Of a stretch of 64,000 bases of DNA, positions 33,065 to 44,305 are shown in pieces (within the stretch, counting starts at the first letter, position 1; the number at the start of each line of letters is the position of its first letter). The DNA lies in contig NC_056412.1 in the NCBI RefSeq assembly GCF_905147365.1, positions 15,802,001 through 15,866,000 of the forward strand, in the 5' to 3' direction. The notes beneath the pieces were generated by a model. The model was not told where the DNA came from. It saw only the letters and a program-made list of their open reading frames with translations, and did not search any database. The translations under genes and the position numbers were made by a program. Source of the stretch: Aricia agestis (Eukaryota > Arthropoda > Insecta > Lepidoptera > Lycaenidae).

Positions 33065-33425
33065 AGTACTAATATTATAAATGTGAAAGTGTGTTTGTCT
33101 GTCTGTTAACTCTTATCGCCTAAGCCGATGAACAGATTTTTGCTAAAATTTGGCATGGAGATTCTTTGAATCCCGGGAAAGGACATAGGATACTTAACCC
33201 GAAAAATGTACGGCTCCCGAATTAGTATTTTTAGTTATGAAACATATTATTCTTATCTTATATCTTTAAACGAGCAATTGGAATCTCGGGATCGGCTCCA
33301 ACGATTTTCATGAGGGTTAAGGGTTTCGGGAGCGATAAATCGATCTAGCTAGGAATAATTTTTAGAAAATGTCATTTTATTCGTGTTTTATCGAATACCG
33401 AGCGAAGCTCGGTCAAATAGCTAGT
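33065..33425 (+). mobile_element. LEP1-type Helitron-like element with CTAG end
   Basis: Starts with ttagtactaatattataaat and gtgaaagtgtgtttgtctgt. It ends ccgagcgaagctcggtcaaa then tagctagt, with the hairpin gagcgaagctc just before the CTAG terminus, the arrangement expected at a Helitron 3-prime end. Confidence 0.7.
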
Positions 33426-33430
33426 CTGTT

Positions 33431-33626
33431 TTATACAGGGTGCGATTAAAGCTGGACGTTGGTGAAATTGAGCCTTAATGTTCAAGATAAGCAAATCCAG
33501 TACTATCCAAGTCCTAGTTGAAATATAACAATGAGAAGGGAATATAATATGCATCGGGCCGTCCGAGTGGGGGTGTAATTGCCGGCGTACATCGCGGACG
33601 TGACTCCGCTTAAACCGCCCTGTATT
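33431..33626. mobile_element. MITE, 'tacagggtgcg' family, copy 2
   Basis: Left tatacagggtgcgattaaag and right gcttaaaccgccctgtat are inverted. The outer bases resemble those of 29266-29633, but the inner parts differ. Confidence 0.5.
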
Positions 33627-34349
33627 GAGCCGCGTACTACCTATGCGACCCGCGGCCCTACCTAAATATTTATTATTTAATGTTCCATTAAATGCCCTAA
33701 AGTTCTATGGGCTCCTGTCATACAGATTAGCGCTAGCTCATGAGTCTGGTCCGCCTGCAAGTTGCCCAGTGCCCACGTCTTATTATTTCATAGATGTTTT
33801 TCGTCCGCTTATACAATAATGTTATAAAAATGTTATTAAGAATGACCAAACTTGCTTGGCTACGTCACCGCTTATTAATATTTAATTTGTTCGGGGGTAC
33901 TGGTTAGTGGTTAGGGCTTGATAGGGAATAAAAGGCGGTTATTTGGCCGGTGGCGGCACTTAACGGACGTTGTCCGTAGATCCGGAGGATACTCCGGTGT
34001 TGGGGCGAAACGCATGCCGAGGTTTTAAACTTGCATTTTGGTGAGAGCCGGTGGCACGTTCTTTTATGCGAGTTTACGCATAGGCAGTGTGGGAAAGGCT
34101 GTAACGTATACCTATGCGTACAATCACTCATTTACTTACAGGTTGATGTTTATTTTGCGGAATATTACTAAAAATAATATTTAACTAAATTTTTAGCTAT
34201 AGATTTCCTCAAAGAAACGCCTGATTCTATTAACATTTAAGGATGATTAAACTTCAATTTAACGAAGAGTTAGAAGGATAATATATTAAAGCTCATGTCA
34301 AAATCTTCATTTAATTACAGTTAAGTTAATATTCGTATCTGAGTGCGCC

Positions 34350-34640
34350 AGTGACGACCTCTGTTGCTCAATTGGTTGAGTGTGTGGCAGCTCAAGCCGG
34401 GGGTCGCCGGTTCGAATCCCGCCGACGGAACATAGTTTTCAATGTTCCCGGGCCTGGATGTGTATTAAATATGTGTATGATATAATAAAAATCTTAAATA
34501 TATGTATAGTATAAAAGTATTAAATATATTTCTGTTGTCTGGTACCTGTAACACAAGTCCTTCAGGTACTTAGCACGGGGCTAGACTGACGTGGTGTGAA
34601 GCGTCCATAGATATATTATTATATTATTATTATTAGTTAG
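34350..34640 (+). mobile_element. tRNA-derived SINE with (att)n tail
   Basis: A-box-like ctcaattggttgagtgtgtg and B box ggttcgaatcccgccgacgg give an internal RNA polymerase III promoter. The body has gttcccgggcctggatgtgt and ccttcaggtacttagcacgg, and it ends in ttattatattattattatta. The 3-prime tail repeats ATT. Confidence 0.75.
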
Positions 34641-35800
34641 TATAGACTGTAGTGTGTACGCACATCACAGGTAGCGTATTTAGCACGGACACGATTTTAT
34701 CGTTTCTTTCTCTTTAAACATTTGTCTAATTACTTTGTAAGCGTTTTGTTATTAACGCCTGCTAATGACCTTTTGAATTGGCTCGGAAAGTTATAAAAGG
34801 TTTTAACGTTAATGATAATGTGGAAACAACTATTTTTGATAGCGAAGTAAAAAAATAAATGAGGTGAAGAGCGATGGTATGATAGTGCATGGATTCCTGG
34901 TTGCAATGCCTAAACATTAGTTTTTATCAGAACATTATTATCAGATCAGTAGATCTGATAATAATGTACTATGCATTAATAAGTCTATAATAGTAGCCCG
35001 GATAACAAAGGATATTTTGTTTTTTCATAAAATTAGGCAAACGAGCAAACGGGTCATCTGATGCAAAGCGACTGCCGTCGCCTATTGCTGTATGGGATTA
35101 TAGTTTTCACTTTTTGCTATTGTCAGTCGACATAATTCATAGTGACTAGTGCACGTAGATATAGATAAAATAAAAAAGTTTTATGTATCTGTTGTTATTA
35201 TGGATCCTAGAAAAATATAAATCTAAGGTTATGGGATATCTTATAGCCTCTTATTTTTTGATAGCCATCGAAAGAATTGAAGTAGGCAATTTATCCTTAA
35301 GCATACACAAAGGAATACAACAACGAAATGCCTGTATAAACTTACTTTTTTCTTCTATATAATGTAAAGAACCATAAAGCTTACTTGCACCAATTTGGAT
35401 TAATACTAATGGTTTGTCAAAATCTTGCGCTCTTTCTTATCAATACTGGTAGAGTAAATTGTGATTAAAGCAGAGATCACTTAACCAGAAACCTTCGGTC
35501 TCCGTCTAAGGTTATCTTCTGAAGCCTTAGGACTTCCATCGGTTTCGGTTTTGGCGAACATAGAAAACACTTGGCTGAACATGACTATTTTGGGCAAATG
35601 TGTCGCGACTTCGCGACAAATTTCCCTTCTTCGCTTCGGTAAAACGCATGTAACACACATACGTAGAAGTTAAAACATGATGTATATTTTGAACCACGAT
35701 TAAAAATGAACACGAGTCACGACACCAGTGCTCTGGATTAAGACAACAGCTAAGACTTATGTTGTTTGAAACTATAAAATAATATAGGTTTAAGACAATA
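34640..35800. other. Intergenic DNA
   Basis: No supported gene. A short copy of the LINE tail (aggcaaacgagcaaacgggt) lies at 35025-35085, and a palindrome with attattatcaga/tctgataataat arms at about 34931-34966. Confidence 0.5.
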
Positions 35801-35965
35801 TGGAGACAACAGATACAGTGCAGACTAAATTTGGTTTAGACAGCTTCAAAATTGGATTGATTCGAACCTTTAGTCTGACAAAGCAGACTGAGAGCCGTCT
35901 TCGGGCTTAAGTGAGCGTAGATCAACAGGTTCAAAGGCGTTGCCTCGAGGACTAGAAAGAGGAGT

Positions 35966-36199
35966 TCATTTGGAAGAACGCAGAGTAATCTCGACTTTAA
36001 TCAATTGTATGTAAGGCGAAATTCGCTCGTCCGTGTCCATGAATGGTACATTTTTATGGAATTTGTGACGCAATCTGCCGGTCGTTAAGCTGGAGGCACG
36101 TAAAACTACGTCATTACACTCCATATCAATTAACTGTACTTTGATGCCTTTTTGTGCGGTGTCTTTTAGGAAAAACGGAACTGCTTTTTTGTCTATCAT
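35966..36199 (-). CDS. Unrecognised 77-codon ORF
   Basis: The protein begins MIDKKAVPFFLKDTAQKGIK and has mixed, globular-looking composition without low complexity: LIDMECNDVVLRASSLTTGR, then a basic RLRHKFHKN and a hydrophobic/charged tail ending EITLRSSK. I do not recognise a family. It may be an exon of an unseen gene, a retroelement fragment or chance. No splice partner or promoter was found. Confidence 0.25.
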   Translation of the reverse strand: MIDKKAVPFFLKDTAQKGIKVQLIDMECNDVVLRASSLTTGRLRHKFHKNVPFMDTDERISPYIQLIKVEITLRSSK

Positions 36200-36350
36200 A
36201 GTTTCTATGTAGAGTGTAGTTTCTATAAAGCAAAATTTTTGGCATCGCTTGGTCTCTAAGCTGGTAGAATAAAGCCATCGCTACTTGTTTATTCATATTG
36301 GTTCTATCGAACCTGTGTTAGCAAATTATGGGTAATTAAAGACGAATATT

Positions 36351-36554
36351 AAAGCAGATTTACATTAAGTCAGTAACTAGCGTCAGTCCACTGCCGTGTC
36401 AGTGCTGACCTGGCCACTGCCATAGTGTAAATTGATTTAAAGTCAACACTGTACACTGACGACAGCCACTGGCTCAATCTGTACTATGGCAGTGCCAGCA
36501 CTGACACGTCAGTAGACTGACGTCAGTGATGGACTCAGTGTAAATCTGCCTTTA
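36351..36554. mobile_element. MITE with inverted repeats and cagtcactg-like subrepeats
   Basis: aaagcagatttacattaagt at the left and actcagtgtaaatctgcctt at the right are inverted over about 45 bp with mismatches. Further inside, gtcagtgctgacctggccac and ggcagtgccagcactgacac pair. Confidence 0.75.
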
Positions 36555-37039
36555 TGCTCATCTACAAGTATGTAATCGTCTATATTTGTCTATCATAATG
36601 GACCAACATGTAAAGTATGTCCATGATAGCGTCGATGGTTTTTAACTATTCTCGCTTTACATTAAATAATTATCTGCTTTATTAATTACAAAATATGCTT
36701 ACTAATATTGCTATTTTTTCAAAAGGCATCTGTATCGAAAATATTTTGAGAACAAAACTCGAGCGAATTCTTATCCAATCTAAGAGAATTCCTGCAGGAA
36801 TAATACAATTTTCTTTATCGCAAACCTAATAATCTAGGATTATGATGATATTGACAAGGTTCCAGAGGGTTGAGGTTCGGTTCGCGGTCAAAAGCCTCCG
36901 ATACAAAACCCGCCAAAACGAGGGAGGCTGTTACGGGAACAATTTCTTCAACGACGTCGAATTCTAGTCGTGAACTTCGGCGTTACTACCAGTTCTCGAA
37001 CTAAGAAAGCCGATCTCTACCTAAAGACTAAGTGCCAAA

Positions 37040-37180
37040 AGTGAATTCCCATGAATGCGACGCCATAATATCGTACTGGTATGCCACTGGTGAATCGACA
37101 AGTGTGATGTATGAGTTATGACATTCCAATAAAGTTGTATAAATAAAGTTGTGTACTGAATTTTGGAATGAATCAACAGT
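37040..37180. repeat. Dispersed repeat, copy 1
   Basis: ggtgaatcgacaagtgtgat and the preceding gtatgccact resemble gtatcactgatgagacaagt at 57455-57480. The full extent is not clear. Confidence 0.35.
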
Positions 37181-37210
37181 ATGCCCATAGTAGACAAAAC
37201 TAAGGAGTAC

Positions 37211-37580
37211 CAGCAGGGCAATCGCGTTATTTTTAAACGTTTCAATTCAGGTTGTGTAACTCAACCTTAGATGGAACTCGAACGAAGCACAACGTTTGAC
37301 CTTTAGACAGACATTGCAGCGGACCAATCAGCGCCGCAATCGATTTTTGTCAATTTAACACTAAGAAACGTTAAAATAAGAAACGTTTCAGAAACGTGCG
37401 AGTAGAAGTAGCATTGTATCAACTTTTTGTTTTGACAGCGTTTGCGCTTGGGCTGAGGTTCAGTAACGTCTCAACTAGCTGTCAAAACGTTAGCGCGATA
37501 CCGAATCGTACCAAAAGTCGATCAACGTCCGAGTTTCATTTGCGCTTCAGTTGAAAAAATTTAGCGCGATTGCCCTGCTG
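37211..37580. mobile_element. MITE with cagcagggcaatcgcg ends
   Basis: Left cagcagggcaatcgcg and right cgcgattgccctgctg are exact inverted repeats of 16 bp. The similarity continues weakly inward (ttcaattcagg/gcgcttcagttgaa). Confidence 0.7.
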
Positions 37581-37721
37581 ACTTCAAACAAACGGGCGAA
37601 TCTACGCGAGTTGGGCGCGAGTACTACTTTCGACATGTTTCGCAATGCTAAATACTTCTCAAAATTTACCCTTGATATTTCAATTTGAATTACATTAATG
37701 TACTTGTCAAATCTCGGCTCC

Positions 37722-38213
37722 TTAGAGGATACACCAGGGGCGAGAGAAATTGAAAATAGGTATTGGAAAATGTATCGCTGTCTCACCAATCTCAAGTCTC
37801 CCACCGCAGAGCGCGATAGAGACAACACGACAAAAGTTCTAATAAAAGAACAGAAAATCTTCGATTCGTTGTCCGCTGATTCCTTCTCCAAAACTTAACC
37901 GATTTAAGTACTTTTATTAAGAATTAAAGCAAAGCTTGAGCTGTGTTCCTATGTTTTTTTTTTGTATATTTTAGCCAGTTTTGTTTTCTGGGTGTTTGAG
38001 CACAGAGGGAAATCTTGCCAATTTTTTTGGGTTTGGACGTTCTTATCTTTTTTAATAATGAAATTATGAAAAAAAAAACATAGGGACATGCTAATAGTGG
38101 CCATAGATATTCAGGAAAAAAATCATAACTCTACCGGAATTATCCAGCAAGGAAACAGGGGACAACGTTTGTATGGGAAAACGGCGGTGTGGACTCCTCT
38201 TAACAAAAACATA
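37722..38213. mobile_element. TTAA-type MITE (piggyBac-like size and target), copy 1
   Basis: Left end ttagaggatacaccaggggc and right end gtgtggactcctcttaa. With copy 2 at 59237-59717 it shares the whole body (gattccttctccaaaactta, gagctgtgttcctatgtttt, gaaacaggggacaacgtttg). The left TTAA is changed to TTAG here. Insertion at TTAA suggests a piggyBac-type source, an inference from the target only. Confidence 0.65.
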
Positions 38214-38214
38214 A

Positions 38215-39540
38215 TGTAGTAATATATTTTGATAACATAATTATTTATTAAGTTGCCACCAAAGACTTCTATTTAAACTGAGGGTTGCTACTTCTCACTG
38301 GCTATTCTTCCGACCCGTCAACTTGTGTTAAAATGTCCTAGTTTTATAAGTAATAGCGTTAAACAAGTCTTCGCCAAGTTTATAAGCTGCTGAACTTACC
38401 ACCAAGTAAAACGTAGCTTCTTTGGCAACGTTTAAGCTTCACATTTACATAATGCTGTGTCATTATTATGGTATTATAGTGTTTGATAAAAATATGCAGA
38501 TCTTAAAAGGTATTAAATAAAATATAAAAAAATTATACAACTAGGCTTTTACACCCGTCATGGATGATTTATACAGTATTTTTCACATCGAAGTAACCAC
38601 TCTTCAAATACTGTAGTACCTGGGACAAGATTTTTAAATCTCCGAATGGTTGCCCAAGCGCATACAGCATTCTCGCATCATAGTCGGCCTAGTCCAGAGG
38701 AAAGAACTAGTCAATACGTCTGGGACCAACTATGTGCGGGTTAGCTCACGATGTTTTCCTTCACCGTACGAGCGTCCGTATTATGTACTTGAGATGTCTC
38801 ATAGGTACACGCGGAAGGGAAATTAACAGAAAGGTAACAAAATCGGGTCGATTGAATTGACGAATTTGAACATAATAAGTATTATGTTCTTTCGACTCGC
38901 TTTTGCCCGACTGCTACAGAATAGGGATTAAGGGCTTAATAAAATTTCAACATATGGTAGGGCCTATTGGGTTCGACAGGAAATAAGGGCTCGGAAGTGG
39001 TGCGCCTCAGAAACATTCCGTGTGATTGCCTTGCTCTTAAACTACTCTCCCCCCTCACTGACGTACCTAACGAAAGGCCCGCGTATAGATAAGTGTTTCG
39101 GTAAGGAAGTTTTTGATATAATAACAGCTTATTGGGAACTACAGTAAAGACTATGTGTTTAGAATCCGCTTGTTGTAATAGGTGCAAAATAATTAGACCA
39201 TAATAATTTCAACTGGATATAATAAAAACGTTTACATTAAGGAGCTTATATGAATAATTTCTTAAAGAAGTGACAATACCAAATCGACTGGGCGAAACGT
39301 CAATATCCTTTCTTTTTAATATTTAGAATCAGTCCGACCTTCAGTAAAAAGGTTCTAAGCACTATGGAACCAAAATAATGTAGTTGTAATGTTTGTGAGG
39401 GTAAAAGTTTGTAGTTTGAATTGAAGCAGATTATGCTATTTTTGTGTGACAGTCTTTCTGTCAGTCTGTTCATCAGTAACTAATTTGCGCTTATGACGCT
39501 TTTGATGACTTCTAGTATGGTCATACTTTTTCGGAAAATG
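38215..39540. other. Intergenic DNA
   Basis: No supported gene; short ORFs lack motifs. I find no clear repeat boundaries here. Confidence 0.5.
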
Positions 39541-39551
39541 ACACAGGAAAA

Positions 39552-39760
39552 CAATGAGTTTCTAAAATACTAGAGTAGCAATGTCTTACAAAAGATTCTC
39601 AGAAATGCGTAACCACATTTTTGTTCAAAAGACAATGTCAAGTCATATATTCGTTATGTCATTATGTATGTGAGATATGCCTGCAGGCATCTTCGAAGTG
39701 GCAACGCGTTGCTACCGTAAACTTCTAATCTAGTTACGTTAGTAACATAGAATATCATTG
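39552..39760. mobile_element. 209-bp hAT-type MITE, copy 1
   Basis: Ends CAATGAGTTTCTA and TAGAATATCATTG are imperfect inverted repeats. Flanking octamers caggaaaa and taggaaaa agree in seven of eight. Copy 2 at 60330-60538 has the same length and, by eye, only about four substitutions. Confidence 0.8.
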
Positions 39761-39896
39761 TAGGAAAACATAGGAAATACGACTGCTGCGCTATTAAGTT
39801 GTGAGCAACGTGAAATATTTTCATAATTAATTGAAAACAAACTATCACTAACCCAGTTTCCGATTTGTCGCCCCGTGTAATATGCATGGTCTAGAA

Positions 39897-40860
39897 CAGG
39901 GGTGGCGAACCTTTACACAGGTACTCACCGGACAAGGATGTTTCGGTGCGTAATTGTGTAAGGTCGCCAGGAGGGAGCCTACGCTAGCCTGTCATGACTG
40001 CGGCGCTGCGGAGGACACGGCCCAGCACACCCTTGAGGTGTGCGATCGTTGAGCCGTGCAGCGCCATGATCTCATGGCGGTGCTTCGGATACCTCTCGCT
40101 CTCGAGCATGGTCCGCTGCATGCTCGAGAGCGATGAGGCCTGGCAGGAAGCGGTCTCTTTCTGGGAACCGTCTAAGAGGCCGCGGAGTGGAGCAGAGAGG
40201 ATAACCCATCCTCCGTTCCGCTCCGCCGGCGTAGGACGGGAGTGCGGAGGCGTCGTTCGTGAACCTCCAAACTTCCGTCTAATCCAGGGCTCTGGACAAG
40301 GATGGGAACCTGCCCGGCTTAGCTAGTCCCGGTGCCAAGGGGAATGCTTCAGTTTGCCGGAGCCTTCCCTTACTTTGGTGGAAATCCGGTCCCATTTGAG
40401 GTAGACCGGCCGGTCGTGGAGGAAGTCCTGTGTTAGACAGATCCAGGACATCCTTCCGTATACGGCTGAAGGCAAACCGTAGGTGGTTTTAGTGGGTAAG
40501 AGTCCCACATACCCCCGGGGTGCTTCAGCTAACTGATGCTCATCCCCAACCCGGGGCACCCGTGATGGGTTTCCCCTGTGTATCAAAAAAAAAATTGGTG
40601 GCCAACATATAGCATGCGTGCCATCAGTAGCAACTAGCAACACAATATTTTGGGCACGATATCAGAAAATTTTGTAATCATCTTACAAAACATTCTCAAT
40701 ATTATTCATCTGTCAATGTTATTCGGGCATTAAGTTTATATTGACCCTGAACAAATCGTCAAACCAGAATAACAAAATTAATGTCATGTGACGGCACGTT
40801 ACCTCACTAAGGTTTTCTTTAAAAAATCGCCAGCTGTTACGAAAAGATTCGGCGTCCCTG
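39897..40860. mobile_element. Non-autonomous hAT element carrying a nested LINE fragment
   Basis: Ends CAGGGGTGGCGAACCTTT and (inverted) CAGGGACGCCGAATCTTT. Flanking octamers gtctagaa (39889-39896) and ggctagaa (40861-40868) match in seven of eight. The interior between about 39950 and 40595 is LINE-derived, so the hAT part itself is short. Confidence 0.7.
39950..40595 (+). pseudogene. R1-clade LINE ORF2 C-terminal end with 3-prime UTR, nested in a hAT element
   Basis: One frame encodes ACHDCGAAEDTAQHTLEVC, the CCHC zinc knuckle that ends R1-type non-LTR ORF2 proteins. After a frameshift it continues as CMLESDEAWQEAVSF. A GC-rich 3-prime region follows and ends in a run of ten A at about 40585. 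It is 5-prime truncated and has an in-frame stop after the knuckle. Confidence 0.65.
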
Positions 40861-40869
40861 GGCTAGAAA

Positions 40870-41570
40870 AATGTTTGCCCATCGGCCAGCGGCCGCATGC
40901 CGCCATATGTCGCATGTTTACACAAAAATCCCGTTCCTGTTTTTGTGTATGCAAAAATGGAAATTTGTAATTCAATATCGGCCAGCATGGACCAGCTGGG
41001 CCAGTTAGGCGTAAAATAAACTTCGTTGCGGTGGCCGGCCGGGCTATATGGAAAGAAACGCGCGTAGCTGGCGCAAATTAAAAAGTTTCGGTTTCATTAT
41101 TTCAATTGAATTTGCAATACTTACATACAACATTTTTAGCTAACGACAACACTGCAAACTTCTTCCATCTTTTAGGTGCGATATTAATTACAACTGCTGC
41201 ACTCAGCAGCATTTAAAGATGAGGATTAATTGAATCAATCTCTGAGTGCGGTAGTATAAGGTGATAATCCGCCTCACCCTAAGTGAGACCTAAAATTGAA
41301 CACCACGCCTTATAGCGAGCGATGCACGTGGGCTACAAGTAAGCCTTATCTAATTACCAGGCAATTTAAAGTTGCTCCACTCCCACCAAACGGCAAACAC
41401 TTTTAATTAATTCAAAACTATTGATCGAAGTTTGGAATTCAAACAAAATTGGAAGCGGCGGAAGCGAAGCCGGCTGTTGGGTTTAGGTGCGAAGTGGCAT
41501 CGCGACTTGAAACTTTTCTCATAAACCCTTCCCGAAAGCGCAGACAAGACACACCACTCCTGGGGGCTTA
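40870..41570. other. Intergenic DNA
   Basis: No supported gene; moderate GC patches near 40990-41060 without recognisable structure. Confidence 0.45.
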
Positions 41571-41589
41571 GCCAATTCGTTTTCTTTAT

Positions 41590-41712
41590 TGATCCTTTAT
41601 AGAATCGCCGATCAATATATAATGTGCGGAATTGACATGAGTCGGATGTCGACTTCCTACTATTATCGAACGCTTATATCAATTCCATATGTTTTGACCG
41701 CTGATTCTCCAA
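41590..41712. mobile_element. Diverged copy of palindromic MITE A
   Basis: tttatagaatcgccgatcaa and atatcaattccatatgtttt follow the order of 31583-31735, with many changes. Confidence 0.5.
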
Positions 41713-41973
41713 AATAGACTTAATGCGTATTGGCTAAGTCCCTAAACTCCCAACATTTTCTTACATTTTCGTCACGTCTTCTAGTAACGTTAGCGAAGTG
41801 AAGGATACATAATTGTTTAGTTGAAACGGATCTCGGTTACCCGTAGCTCGTCTGCGCTGAATCGTATCAATAGCGAGCGCTCTTTGAACTTTGTGTCATT
41901 GTCAACTTGACCGCAAGTTTGAGGAGCTCTTAGCGGTAATGGACTGATTGGTCATTGCCATATAGAAACTGTA

Positions 41974-42197
41974 TTAGGCTTTGTCCACATCTGTATCATT
42001 TTCGCGATCAGATCTTCGTCGCGTAGCATCGAAGCGTATCATGATCGGTAGTGTGGACGTAAAATGATAGCGATCATCGGGGCGTATCATGATCGCGATC
42101 ATTTTGCGTCTACACTAGCGATCATGATCGCTAGTGTCGACGCGTGTAGACGCTAGTGATGATCGCGAAAATGATACAGATGTGGACAAAACCTTAG
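41974..42197. mobile_element. MITE with gatcgcgatcatgatc-rich interior
   Basis: Left ttaggctttgtccacatctg and atcattttcgcgatcag pair with right tgatcgcgaaaatgatacag and atgtggacaaaaccttag. The interior is built of repeated gatcatgatcgc words that can pair in many ways. Confidence 0.8.
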
Positions 42198-42230
42198 ATG
42201 AATATCAGCCAGTGACCGTAGAGTGTAGAG

Positions 42231-42398
42231 CAGTCTTTCCCAAAGTGGGCGCTGAAGGTCTAAAGGGCGGTGTGCTTAGAAAAAATGGGGGTATTGGTAG
42301 AGGCTTAGGGGTGATGTATTTCATCGGGATGCATTTTAAATTGGAACATAATTTGCTCTCATAGTGGGCAGTAGACAAAATAAGTTTGGGAACCCCTG
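42231..42398. mobile_element. Intact hAT-type MITE with exact 8-bp target duplication
   Basis: Begins CAGTCTTTCCCAAAGTGGG, ends TTTGGGAACCCCTG. The octamer gtgtagag occurs exactly at 42223-42230 and 42399-42406. The body is related to 27777-27980. Confidence 0.85.
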
Positions 42399-42494
42399 GT
42401 GTAGAGTGTAGATCGTAGAAACGGATTAATAAGGGAAAATTGAAATCATCGAATGAGGGTTTTCGACATAATATCATTAATTGTTACCAGAGGG

Positions 42495-42629
42495 ACGGTA
42501 AGGTCTTTAGTGTCAAATGTCGTGTCAGACAGACATATTATGACAGCTATATCGTGATAATATGTGGAAGCTATTTCGTGACATATGACAGCTGTTTGAC
42601 ACGAAAATTGACACGATAGACCCTACGGC
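42495..42629. mobile_element. Small MITE
   Basis: Left acggtaaggtctttagtgtc and right gacacgatagaccctacggc are inverted with few mismatches. The centre contains agctatatcgtgata/agctatttcgtgaca repeats. Confidence 0.6.
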
Positions 42630-42867
42630 TACATAGCGCTATGTCATGTCATTCAGTCAGCATGACTACCTAATACCTATTTTTGACAGCCTTGTTTATT
42701 GTTTAAAACCTAATATTATGACGTTAATCAAAACGCCTGTGAATATATAAATATCAAACATAAACAGCTCTAGCCCTCGTCTAAGTGATTGTCTTGAGGT
42801 CTCGTGATAGGTAGAGTCAAGGACTCGACACGCACGAGAGCGGATAATATTCTTTTTATGCTAATCC

Positions 42868-43010
42868 ATACTAAAATTATAAATGAGAATTATGTATGTC
42901 TGGTACCTCTTTACGTATATTATAATTTAGCATCAAGATACTTTGAATCAGGGGAAGGAACATAGGATAGTTCATATCCGAAAAAACACGGATATAGTTT
43001 TGGCGCACTG
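42868..43010 (+). mobile_element. Decayed LEP1-type fragment
   Basis: aatccatactaaaattataa, tctggtacctctttacg and aggaacataggatagttcat keep the order of the family. The rest is lost. Confidence 0.4.
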
Positions 43011-43129
43011 AGTAAAAGCAATGTTGTCCTGTACATAATCTGTGAAAATTTCAATTCTCTACCTAGTACCGTTCTTATTACCAGACAACGGGAATATATT
43101 TAATACTTTTAAACTATACATATAATTAA

Positions 43130-43540
43130 GATTTTTATTATTTATTTATTTATTTCTTTGACACACCAACAAGGAAATACATTAGAAAAGATCTTGACAA
43201 GAAAACATGCAATTGTAGAATAAAGATTAATGTTTCCTAAATTACAGGTGTAGTTCTACATGCACAAATCTTACACACATTATCTTAAGATCTAATAACT
43301 ATGATGGATCTAAAATGGCAATAAATAAGCAATAATCACATATAAACAAGCCACAATGTGAGAAAGAAAAGAACAGAGAAGGGTTAACACAAAAACAAAA
43401 TTATAATCTAATACACATATTTAATACACATCCATGACCTAGGAACATCGAAAACTTTTGGTTCCGTCGGTGGGATTCGAACCCGCGACCCCCGGCTTGA
43501 GCTGCCACACACTCTTAACCATTGAGCCACAGAGATCGTC
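43130..43540 (-). mobile_element. SINE in reverse orientation with tRNA-like head
   Basis: At the right, gtgggattcgaacccgcgac is the complement of a B box, and cttaaccattgagccac that of the A-box part of the SINE at 34350. The left end ttatttatttatttatttct may be its tail or that of another element. Confidence 0.55.
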
Positions 43541-44141
43541 GAACAGTAATTTACATATGAACAAAATCAGCTGTTTCCTGTTAAATTTACATTTTTTTAT
43601 TACTTCTTCAAAAACTACTGTTACAACAATTTTGTCGATGTTGATGATGCAATAAACAATAACATTCAGCATTGAAGTTGGTCCATAGAGGCTCTACCGT
43701 CGCCGCAGACCGGTCTTATCTGCGGCCAAATTACTATTAATATTTAAGAGTTTATAATATTATGCGGTCACGCATAGTTCTTTTGATAAGAAATTTAAAG
43801 TACGTATGCATAAATTCAGCCTTGTTTCGGTAAATAACAGACGTTTAAGTGTAAAATTAGAGCTAATTTATATTTAAATAAAATTATTATCAAAGTGCAT
43901 TTAAGTGAAAACATTAAACTAAAATTTAATCAAATACATTTTAATTGAGCTGATTTTTAACTATAACTTTGTAGCAAAAATGGCTTATTTTTGTGAGATT
44001 GAAATATAAAAGTGTAATCTCAGTGCTACTAATCTTAATTTGCGTTCCATCTAAATTTTTGTGAGTTTCATACGCAAGTGCTCTGGTGTGTATTTCTCTC
44101 AAAACTCTTGTATGTGCCGATGTGCGTAACAAAGTGACAAG

Positions 44142-44305
44142 ATGACTAGGGATCAAAAAACTATAGATTTGGACGACATATTGGATGGTTTCGGAAACTT
44201 CCAACCTTACCATCTGTGGCTGGGCTTCCTGATCAACTTCGGTGCTGTCACCAACTCCATCTACACTGGCAACTACGTGCTTGTTGTTGAGAATGTCGCT
44301 TACAG
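44142..44305 (+). CDS. Alternative first exon 1a of the SLC22-like gene
   Basis: ATG at 44142 opens MTRDQKTIDLDDILDGFGNF and the exon ends with TACAG before gtattt, phase 2. It supplies the cytoplasmic start and TM1 (WLGFLINFGAVTNSIYTGNY). The 46 residues from LDDIL to AYR are identical to exon 1b at 28 positions. Splicing to 50842 gives YRCADGN. It could instead be the remaining first exon of a lost duplicate gene. Confidence 0.75.

Noticed and set aside
34363..34432. Possible tRNA gene (A and B box present)
   Set aside because: The acceptor stem does not pair, the anticodon arm is not clear and the sequence continues into a SINE body with an (att)n tail.
37547..37891. 114-codon minus-strand ORF
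   Set aside because: It overlaps the end of one MITE and the start of the TTAA element; the second copy of that element does not preserve the frame.
43465..43540. Possible minus-strand tRNA gene
   Set aside because: It is the reverse complement of the same SINE head as at 34350.
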